From Temnopleurus reevesii (Eukaryota > Echinodermata > Echinoidea > Temnopleuroida > Temnopleuridae): a DNA stretch of 64,000 bases. The notes beneath the pieces are model-generated. The model did no database searches. It was not told the DNA's origin and saw only the letters and a program-made list of their open reading frames with translations. The number at the start of each line of letters is the position of its first letter. Within the stretch, counting starts at the first letter, position 1. The stretch lies in assembly GCA_036244855.1 (NCBI GenBank), contig BQKZ01000061.1:143311-207310 (forward strand), written 5' to 3'. The translations under genes and the position numbers were made by a program. Positions 41,801-53,800 of this stretch are shown one piece after another.

Positions 41801-44800
41801 TTTAACAAACGTTCCTCTAACAAGCCCTGTGTTTACAGAGTGTTAATGTTCTTGGTTATTTGGTTTCAGACATGCATAAAGAATATTAATATGTAAAATG
41901 CCATAAGCATCATAGGAAGCCACTACCACTGTTTATCATTATGACATGAAATGAATACTATGTCGGCAGAGAAAAATTTGTTATATTATTTTTGGCTCGT
42001 ACAAAGGGATAAGAGGGGGACAGACCAAGAATTTATAGAAGCAACCAGAGCCTTTGTGTAGGCAAGTTGAGTTATGAATAGATTATATGCACCCAATCAT
42101 GCACAGATGAGGAAGGAAATAAATTTATTTTGGTGAAAGTGACTAAGATTGTTGATGGAAATGATTAATGAAACAAATTTTTATTCCTCCTTTTGTAGGT
42201 CTTGTCTGATGAGATCTCCAAGAAGCAGAAGGTTGCAGAAGAGACGGAGAAGAAACTAAACGAGTCTCGTGCAGGCTACCGTCCCATTGCCAAGCACTCC
42301 AGTGTTCTTTTATTCTCTATTGCCGACCTACCCAACATCGATCCTATGTATCAATACTCTCTGACCTGGTTTGTCAATCTCTACGTCAATTCCATCCAAG
42401 ACAGGTGAATATAATCATTTATTATTAAATGTAGAGGAGATGAGACAAATTTGTTGCTAAAGAAATCTCCAAAAGAAGATTAGTTTCTGCAATGCTTTTA
42501 CCCCATCCACAGGGATTTTATTGTTTCTCAAACAAAGATAAATGAGCAACTTTAAATTCACTCACAGGTTATAGATAATAGAGACCAACTAACACTATCA
42601 TGATGGTCAAATTTCTTTACTGTAATTTGAGGCAAATTCTCAGATTACAGTTTTCATTGGCTTTATCTCATGGTATTGGGCATTTTATTGATGTGTATTT
42701 ACTACTATAGTATCTTTTTTCACAAGACATAAGTTTCATGATGATCTCTTTGGATTCTTTTACAATAATATTTTTTATCAAATTTAATCCACAGTAACAA
42801 GTGCAAGACTCCAAAGTTTATACATTAACTTTTATTCTTATTTTCATCCTTGTCTTTGTCATTTTTATTCCACAGTAACAAATCCAAGATTCTGGAGCGA
42901 CGTCTTCGCTACCTGTCCGATCACTTCACGTACAATCTTTACTGCAATGTGTGTCGATCATTGTTTGAGAAGGACAAACTTCTCTTCTCATACCTCCTCT
43001 GTATCAACATCCTCCTGTAAGTAAAAAGTGTTACCTTGGAAACATGCATTCTCTTAGAGCAATCTATATTATGTAGCCATCTCTTACCCGTTAAAAGCAT
43101 CACATTTCAATCACATCGTGATCACCTCATTTCAGTGATGAAACTTTTCATACTTTTCCAAATGCCATTCCATACGTGAAACATTTTTAGATGGTTTTCA
43201 GACTTTATCATTGATACTTAGTGGCATTCCTGACATGTAATCTGAATAATGTCCATGATTACTTATTCATTCATTCATTCATTCATTATCTATTTAAGAA
43301 ATCATTTTAAATTCCATTTAGTGATTGTAGTTCTGCTTTTCTTTCTTCATTTTTATTCAAGATAATGTCCAATTCACATTTGTTCAGTAATAACTTTACT
43401 ATTTGATGTCGTCACCATAAGTCTATAGATATTCCATGATAAGTAAACAATTTCACATTTCATTGTTTCATACAATCCACTCATATTTTTTCTGAATAGA
43501 TTTATAATTATATATCACTATTCTATTGAAAAAAAAAAACATTTCAAGTTAGATACAATAAAATATCACATTACCCCTTAAAGTTGGATGTTATTTTACC
43601 ATTTCTTTATCATTCAATCGAATATGTTAGTGCATATTTCTCATTTTTTTTATCATATTCCTCATTTTTCATTTTTGCTATATGGCTTCCAAGCTATTGA
43701 GTGACAACACTCTTTCACTTTCTGTCACAAGAGAGCTAGCTTCAGTTTCGTTGTGCAAGCTACAGCATTTTCATTCCTAATATTGATCAGCATTTTGTAT
43801 TATGTTTACTCTATCATGCTTTGTGCTTCATGTGGGGCTTGGCATTTATTTGCCGAGTGTTCTTCATGCATATTTTACACAAAACATGTTATTTTCATCA
43901 ACCATGCAGGGCTGCTCCAGATACGTAAGTGTTTTATGCATAACAAAACTGGTTGTGTTGAGAGACAATGCATAATTTTGATAAACTGTAAAGTGAATAC
44001 ACAGAATAATTTTACTTTTAATACTTGATTAGCAGTTTTAGACATTGGGAAAAAGATCTATAGCTTTACTGTACATTTCTATGTGGAAAAGTTGCTAGAC
44101 AAAACATCTTTTGTATTGCAGTTGTGCTAAAATGCATAGCAAATTTTAAAGATGAGTTACTATGAAACAAAATGCTCAATGAATAATTATGCAATTTTAT
44201 TCTGTCTTCTAAATTTTCAAAACTATGCATTGTCTTTGTGTTTTTGGTTTTATTAGATTCCTAAACTGCACACATTTTTTTACCTTTCATTTGTTTTTCA
44301 CTGGTGTTGGAAGTTTTAACAAAGCACTAACAAAGAGTTTATGTAAAGATTACAAGGAAGTGAGCACTGGTTAATCTTAGAAATGGTCTTAAGAGGTGTT
44401 GCCAGAAATATGCAATCAATTGTAAGTTGCAGCATTTTAGTTACACTCCCTTAGAGAAACAGAGCACCATAACACAGAAATTATTGTGTCATTGACATCT
44501 AGCAATATTTTGATGCACATCAAATCACTTAAGATACAGCCCATGTTCAAGCTGTACAGAATGTATGCATGTAGACCTATTTTGCTATGAAAATCCACAT
44601 GTTTAGTACAGACAAGTTTTCGGTGGCTGTTTTTTTTGTTTTTTTTGTCTGATCAAAAGTCAGATTTCTAGACGTTGAATAATTCTCATTCTTCATAGAG
44701 TAATGCTTCCAAATTATTCTTTCTCTGGTCATTTATGGTTTACTCCCCCACCCCAGAAGAAAAAGAGAGAAAGAGAGAGCGAGAGGGAGATAAATGTGTT

Positions 44801-47800
44801 GTCATATGTCACTGAATTAGATTTGAATAGTAATTATGAATTTAGTTTATGTGCTATTTAGCTTCAACATCCCCTTATAAGCACATGATGTCATAAAGAA
44901 AATATTCATATTCATCTATTTTCTCTTTATATTTTGATGAAGCATGCAGGATGGTTTTGAGTTTGTTAAAATAATTGAATTTGCTTTGAGGCAGGGAATA
45001 TGCTTTGCGTGATGGGGAGCTAATACAAAGAGTGTTAACCAAACTAATAATGAATGAATTAAAAAATGTTTCTGTAATCTCATTAATAAAAGTTGAGTAA
45101 ATGGTTTAAAGTTTAAAAAGAATTCTATCTATAACAAACAAAATCTCCAAAGTTTTATAAGTGCTTGATGAATTATATTTAAAAAAAGTGACTTTATTTA
45201 ATCTTCTGTTAAAGATTTATTTTAAAAACCAATATTGAAATTATGATTATTGTGGCAATAGTAAAATAATCTTCAGAAATTTAAAACTATTCACACATTG
45301 CATAATCGTTCGCTGAAAATGGTGCAGCAAAATGCAAAGGTAATTTGCAGGTGTTACTCATCACCCACACACAAAAAAGTCAAACACAGGATTTTGGAAA
45401 CTCTTTTTTTTTTTAACAAAGAACTTTTGTACGCTTGCTAAGTGGAGCATGTTTACTGGTGGTGGTATCGATTCCAACAATGTATGGAATCCTCTTAAGA
45501 TTGAAATGCTGATTTGTGCAAGCATATCATGCAAACTCTGAGGTTGTCAAGAACACACTTTATGTTGGAATTTGAAATACAGTCAAACCTGTATTCATTG
45601 GCCACCCAAGGAAAAAAAAGAAGGGACTTCTATAGACAGGTGACTTCTATAGACAGGTTCTATAACACACATTTTCACCTTGAGTGAACCAATTTAGGTG
45701 GACACTGTAGACAGGTGGTCATTAGAGACAGGTGGCTGCTAAGACAGAGCTTTTTGACTGTATATAGAAACTTTTTACAAAAGAAAACTGACATAATAGG
45801 CGGGTTTACTAATAGATGCAAATTTTATACATTCTTTGTACACAAAGATTATTCATGACAACCTGGGAGCTTGCCAGGGCTTGCCAGACATAGCAACAAG
45901 TAATATAATATCCAAGCCGGTTTTCAAGTATTTTACTCTGATAGTAACTAACTGGTCTAAGGAATACCACATAACTATGGTTGTCGGCAAGAAACTGACA
46001 TAAATTTGAGTATATTAGTCAACTGGCCTAATGAATACTTAACATTTACTTTAATATTAACATGTATAATTGAAATATCTACATTTTTGCAGAGATAAGA
46101 AGGAGATGGACCAAGGAGAATCCATGTTCTTCCTGACGGGAGGAGTGGGTCTGGAGAACAAGCTGGAGAACCCGGATCCGACCTGGCTCTCGGACAAGAG
46201 CTGGGATGAGATCTGTAGGATGTGCGACATGCCAGCTTACAAGGGCTTTAGGTAGGTAGTGAATCATTAAAAGAAGTTTATATCTTGTGGATCTTTGCTA
46301 CTTTGTATAAATCTATGGAAATCGTTTTTTATGCATCGTATAAGAAAACATTATGCACTTTTGAAGGGAATATTGAATTTAGGCACTTACAGTTAACTTG
46401 CTTTTATGTGTGCCTTTCAAAGTTTAATGAATTCCTAAAAGTATTATCCATATCAATTTCAGGCCTTTGAGTGTACATAAAAATCAAATGAACTTTTTGT
46501 AAAAGCATGATCAGCATGTATGGTCATATGATTCTAGTTTGTCTGTACATATATCCATTTTCACTAATTTTGTGAAAAACAACTGCAATGTACATGTGAA
46601 GCAAGATGTTCAACAAATTTTTGTGACAATGTATCATGCAATTCCGATATTCTGATTGTATTAGTTTGGGTCAGACTCTTCTGAAAGGTATTAGGTTGAA
46701 AGTTTTAATATATGCTAATGCAATATTTTAGATGTAGCTTGGAGATAAATGTACAAAACTACATGCATCTTAGTATATATTTTTTTATTATAGTAAATTG
46801 AATTGATAGAATAAAAATACAAAATTCCATTCATCGGTATCAACCCCTATGTTATTCAAATCAACTTCTTTTGCCTCCACAGAGATAACTTCCAAGACAA
46901 TGTCGCTGAATGGAAGGCTTTCTACGAGAGCAAGGAGCCTCATAGAGAGTCTCTTCCGGCCCCATGGCAGGACAAACTCACAGACTTCCAGAGAGCTATT
47001 GTTGTTAGGTGTCTTAGACCGGACAAGGTACGTTACCGATTCTTGAATTGAAAACAGCTCAAAATATACATCAGATTATAAATGTTGGTGTACAGACAGC
47101 TGAACCAAATTGATACATTCTCATTAGAGAGGAGCAAAGAGGGGCAAAAAAAAGTAAAAAAAAAAACCCCACAAAACAAACAACAAACATTTTTGATAAG
47201 CCGTTTATTTTTATTATGCCTAGCAATAAGCCTCATCAGAATTCCTGACCATTTGTAGTTCTGTCAAAAGCAAGAAATGTCTGGTTTCCTTGCTCGAGTC
47301 TGGTATTTTGTTGCAATTAGTCATATTTACATGAATATTGTGTTGCTTCAGGACTGAATTGAATGAGGAAACAAAACAAAATATGGCAGATACGAGGTGT
47401 TAGTCCCGAATATGACATATCCATCCCAATGATCAGCTCACCATTCGCGTTTACCCGAGTTACAGGTTGATGCCCCCAAAAACTTGTCATAAGTAATCAA
47501 AGTCTGTTGATACTGCTCGTTTAGCTTTCATATTGATGTTACCAGACAAGCAACTTTTCCAATTATTTTGTCTTCAGAGATCAGAGTGGATATCTTTTTC
47601 TAATTCTTTTGCGGTTCTTTCCTCATAGGTCTTACCATTAGTGACAGACTTTGTCATCAGCAAGCTCGGTCAGAAGTTTGTCCAGCCACCACCCTTCGAC
47701 TTGGCAAAGAGTTTCGCTGAATCCCATGCCTGTGCACCCCTCATCTTCGTGCTGTCCCCTGGGGCTGATCCCATGGCAGCGTTGCTCAAGTTTGCTGGGG

Positions 47801-50800
47801 ATAAGGGATTCAGTGGAGAGAAGTTCAATGCAATCTCCCTAGGACAGGGACAGGTGAGAATGCTTGATGAAATTGTATCATTCTTTATGAAAATGATTTG
47901 CTGAAAATGCAGACAAAAATTAGTTCCCTCTTCTCTCTACTTTTTAAAATATTTTTGGTCATTTTAAATGTTCCCATAAATTCATTTCTGACATGACAAA
48001 TGTATTTTGAATATGACCTTACAATGACTCCAATCTTCATTTACATAAATTTGGACCATTGCTGCGTGAATAACTTTGTTGATCTTGATATGCAATACTC
48101 AAGAAAGTGTGCCATCTCTGAATTGGGCCAAGGTCACATCCCTACAATATATCTATAGATAAAACACAAGATCTGTCTCACAAACAAGGATTTGTATCAT
48201 GCTATTTTAAATACATACATGAAAAATAAATGACCTCCTCTATTTAGAAAGACTTGCATGATGCTTCAGACAAAACAGCAGATCACTCTCTCAAATATAG
48301 ATTTACAAATTCTCATACACTGGATAAACCCTGGGTCCAGTAGCTCCAATTCTAACTGTTACAACTGCCAAGGAAGGGACTTGGATAGTGCTTCAGACAA
48401 AGCACAGTATCTCTTGAACATGAATTTTCCATCCTGCTCTTTGTAAATAATGTATAAGAAGATACAATTTATTATTTTCTATGTTATACAGGGTCCTGTA
48501 GCTGCAGCTCTGATTGCCACGGCCATCAAGGAAGGGACATGGGTGGTTCTTCAGAATTGCCATCTTGCTGTGTCCTGGATGTCGGCCTTGGAGAAGCTTT
48601 GTGAAGAGTTCAGTCCAGAGAACGTCAATCCAGACTTCAGGCTATGGCTCACCAGTTATCCCTCAGACAAGGTATGTACCAATCTCTGGTTTAGAGCATA
48701 TAAGGTATGGGCGGATACAGGATTTTTCAAGGGGGCAGGGTCAGAAAGGAGTAGAAAGATTATTCCAATGGTAACCCATTGCGAAAATCAGTCAAAATAA
48801 AATAGAAAAATGAGGGCCTTCACCTCCACTCATCAGGAAAGGTAAGGGAATCGTGGCCTTTTAAACATTACAATAGATGGGCGTCTGCCCTTTTAGGTGT
48901 TCTGCAAAAATTTCAGTCCTGTTCAGTCCAGACCTGTAGTTTACCAGCTATCCCACAGACAAGATGTTCCATTGTTCTCTAGGGTACATTAGTTGATCCA
49001 GAATTTGTTAATTGGGAAAGGAGCAGAAAGAGTGTAATATAAGATACTTCTCTGATGATGGGTGGATCCCGCCCCCAAAAAGCACTTCCATTTATGCTTT
49101 TTCATAAGCAAAAGGATTTGGGAAAAATGATTTGAGCCATAACCCTTTAAGTGCCACAAATGTGAAGGCTATGGCCAACTTTCCTTGATTCTAGTTATGT
49201 AAAATAAACTGCTTATGTCCGATGATATGTTAGTGTTTCTAAGTGTTTCAATCGTTCCTTGTGGATGAATCTCCCACGTTCAATGATATTCTGACATATT
49301 TCTTTTCTTTTCTCTTCATTATCTCATAGTTCCCAGTGACTGTCCTCCAGAATGGAGTCAAGATGACCAAAGAGCCTCCCACAGGTCTGCGAATGAATCT
49401 CCTACAGTCCTACATCAGTGACCCCATAAGTGATCCAGAGTTCTTCGCTTCCTGTCCAGAGAAAGAATTGGTAAGCTAGTGATACCAATCTTCTTAATAT
49501 TCAATGAGATATTAGAAGGGAATAGCCAAATAGTTGACCGACTTTGTTCTCATTGGTGAAAGCATGACAATAGAAGCATTTTTGAGAAGCTATTCTTGGA
49601 AAAGAAACACTGAATTTTCATATGATACATTGTATCAAACTCAAGTAGGAATCAAACCCACAACCTTCTGATTACTACTGTAGACAATGATTACTTGACA
49701 TGCGCTGTATGACTAGACCGCTTAGAACGCCTGATGATTGTGATGTGTTCTGTTCCATATAGAGCAACATGTTCTGCATAGATAAATGTATCTGAGGCAG
49801 TCTTCAAACTTTCTCAGTTGGCTCAGGGTATGATGCCTGTGTAATTTCCAGATCATTGTATGTTTGATTCCTACTTGAGTTTGCCTGTACATTTTTTTAC
49901 AGTAGTAAGTACTGTCAATCAGTGTTCATTCATGTTGAGATGATGCAAGAATTATTTCATTATCACATTTCATTTCATAAATGATGGAAAACAAAAGATG
50001 TGAAACACACTATGCTCTACATATTCGCAAACGGTTGTATGATGATGTTTTATGATGATGATGATGATAAATTAATAATTTTTTATGTATTTCATTCATT
50101 ATTTTTTGTATAGGTCTGGGAGAAGCTGCTGTTTGGACTATGTTTCTTCCACGCTCTGGTACAGGAGAGGAGGAAGTTAGGTCCCCTCGGATGGAACATC
50201 CCGTATGGTTTCAATGAGTCTGATCTTCGTATTAGCATCAGACAGCTTCAGGTAATGAGTGCTGCTTGTTAGCAATGATAGTATTCATATTTACATCATG
50301 TATTGGCTATATCTCTATCACTCATAGATTTTTGTTAATTTTACTCATGTTGGAAAATTCCACAGTTGCTAAATTTTATGTGTGGGATATCATTGGAGTT
50401 CATGCATTTACAACAAGAAGAGATTGAATATGAAATTGACTGAAGCATGTGAATGATCGATGATATCCTACAATCTTCCCATGCATGAGATATGTTAAAT
50501 TGTTAGCCTCTTGTAACATTGATTTATAAACTCCCTCCCCCATTACTGTGTTTTTTATTTAGCTTGATAAAGAACTCCCATTAATGGTGAATTGCAGTGC
50601 AGAATTTGATCAGCGATCATTCCTAAATCCTCTTTTCATATATTTTTTGTTGTTGAAATATCACAATGATTATACTGCATGCCTCTGTGCAAAGTCTCCT
50701 TTTCCCACTTTCTAAGCCAAGTCATTTCCATTTTCCTATCTGAAAAATTATTTTTCAAATAGGAAAATGGAAATGACTTTACTTAGAAAGTTGGGAAGTT

Positions 50801-53800
50801 TGCCACTCTGATTAAACACATAATTTTCATCTTAAAATTCACCAGAAATGATCCACATTTCCTTCCAGATGTTTGTCAATGACTACGATGAGGTCCAATA
50901 CGCGGCCATCTCCTACCTGACTGGTGAATGCAACTATGGCGGTAGGGTGACCCAGGAGTGGGATCGACGCTGTCTTCTCACAATCCTCTCGGACTTCTAC
51001 ACCCCGGACATCATCACCGATCCCAAGTACAAGTTCTCACCCAGCGGAAACTACTACTCGCCTCCCAAGGGGTCTTATGAGAGCTACCTAGAATTTATTA
51101 AGGTGGGTCTATAGATACATACATATGATACATGTTTCAATTTTATTTTGAAAAACAAAAAACAAAAATGATCTTGAGTATGAGTTCTCACCCAACGTAA
51201 ATTCTTCAGCAAGAAATTCATCCACATTGTGCTGCATTCAACCCAGGTGAGGTGACCGGGTACCTGGCATATTTATTCCATGAAGTGCCAAATGCGCTAG
51301 TGTTAGCTGGGCTAAAGCCAGGGTAATAATAATGCAAATCACCTTGAACACTCAGTAGAGTCTATACATGTGCTAAATTGCATCTATAAGTTATTGTAAT
51401 TGTTTTTTTCTGTCTTACAATGTTCCAGAGTCTACCAGTAACTCAAGAACCAGAGGTCTTTGGTATGCACGAGAATGTGGACATCTCCAAGTCTCTCCAA
51501 GAAACCCGACTTCTCTTTGATAACATCCTCCTCACTATGGGAGGCAAGGGGATGGGAGGAAGCAGTGGCTCTACGGATAACATCCTATCGGACATCGCTA
51601 AAGACATTGTCTCCAAGGTTAGTTTAATCCTGTTTCTTTGATAAATTTCTTTCATCTTTGCTTATATATTTGCTTGAAATAGTCGTAGATTTTGTTCGCA
51701 AAACAGATATAAATTTTCATACAATATTTTGCCATTTTCCTGATTCAATTTCAATTCTTATGTTGTTCATCGGGCAATTTTATGAATTATGATGTTTGAT
51801 CCCCTTCATATAGAGTTCCTGGATTAGTTTTCATAGTACATACTGATATGCCATCTATGTCTCATACTCATGGCTCAACTAGTTCATAAAGTCAAGTAAA
51901 TTAGGAGGCAAGTTGGATGTACAGAAACGTTAACCAATTTTTTTTTAATCACTCTTGATCGTTTAATTTAAGATACATGTATCTGTAGCTGTTTTTTTTT
52001 AAATAATTTCTTTTAAAATAGGGGATTTTGTAACTTGTATGCCTTGTTACATAATCTTATGTATTCAGATTTTGTTTACAGGAAAACCTGTATCGATCTG
52101 ATTTTTACTCTTTGCTAAGTTTGATGCATTTATGAATGTATTCTCCTTTTTATTTTTTGCAGCTCCCTGCCAACTTTGATCTTGAGGCAGGTCTGAACAA
52201 GTATCCTGTCACTTACAATGAAAGTATGAACACTGTCTTAGTGCAGGAAATGGAGAGATTCAACAAGTAAGTTCTGTTTCAAATGTTGGAATAAAGTTAA
52301 ATACAGAAGAGAATAGAATAGAATTATGTAATTTTTCTCTGATAAATTTCAAGTCATTCTAATTGGATATAAGTTTGACGTTTTATGAACTATTAAAGCC
52401 CTCTGATTTCCATAATATTTTTTTTTGGATTAGTTTCTGTAAATTTAAATACACTTCGATAAAGTTGAATAAATGCTGCCGTGAGATCAGCCTGAGGACG
52501 CAGTACAAAGATGAGGGATACTCTGGCATGGGACTCAGTGAAACTGGTCAATTCATTTGTGTAATTTTTATTGATGACAGCAAATAGACCCGCAGTTGAT
52601 ATGTGTATACATATTGGTATAATCAAATTATTTCTTATGATTAATTTCACCCTTCAAATGGTATGTGACAGACAATCAAAGTTTGCAATATTCTGTCAAT
52701 GTATCTCACTTGGAAAATTTGCATAAAAATAGCACATACTCATAATAGAAGAAGACTTAAAAATTGTGTGCTTATTGTTATTGATCGTCCTCTTTATTCT
52801 TGTTTGACATCTTCAGCCTACTACAGACAATCAGGAGCAGTCTACTCAATCTCCAGAAAGCCATCAAGGGTCTTGTTGTGATGTCCTCAGATCTGGAAGG
52901 CGTTGCCCACAATCTGCTCATTGGAAAAGTAAGAATGACTATAAGATCTACTTTTTTCTGGTTGTTTTCCAATCTAGTGGGTGCTCATAATCTGCTAATT
53001 GGAATGGTGAAAATGTCTGCTAAACCAGCAAAAAAAAATTGTCTTAACTTTTGTAAGAAAAATTGATGGCCATTGTTGGTAAAATATTTAAAAATTGGAG
53101 TAGAAAAAATATGACATTATAATTAGATATTTGACAATGCCAACTTTCAAAATGAAATGTGATTCTGATACCCATCTCAAAATAAAAAGATATAGATAGC
53201 TTACCTGATACTAAGGTACTTGTGTTATACTGGTGAGATAGATCATAAGCAATGGATTCTAATAATTTGATGATGGTAGTTTTTTTTGTAGTAACCAATA
53301 TAATGATCATTTTCAAACATACAAAAATTGCAAACTCTTGGATATGAAAGTATAATGGTGAAAGAAACATTGAGGATAAGAAATAATGTCATCTATCCAT
53401 TACACTAGGTACCAGAGATGTGGGCCAAGCGTTCCTACCCGAGTCTGAAACCGCTCGGAAGCTACATCAACGATTTCTTAGCCAGGCTGAAGTTCCTCCA
53501 AGATTGGTATGATGACGGCAAGCCCATGATCTTCTGGCTTTCTGGTTTCTACTTCACACAGGCTTTCCTCACGGGTGCCATGCAGAACTATGCTAGGAAA
53601 TACACCATTCCTATTGATAAGTGTGGCTTCCAGTTTGAGGTGAATATGATCTTTCAAAATGTTGATCATATGATATGATTACCCCAGCCCCTGTGTGTGT
53701 TGATTTTTGTTTGCCTAGAAAGATAGTCATTATGTTCTTAATAATGATGTGATATACTGTGTATATCACACACTTGTCTCTGTGGGCTGATTAATGAATA

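Noticed and set aside
43753..44028. 91-codon hydrophobic frame in intron 48
   Set aside because: No splice signals, no family resemblance and AT-rich composition; a chance frame.
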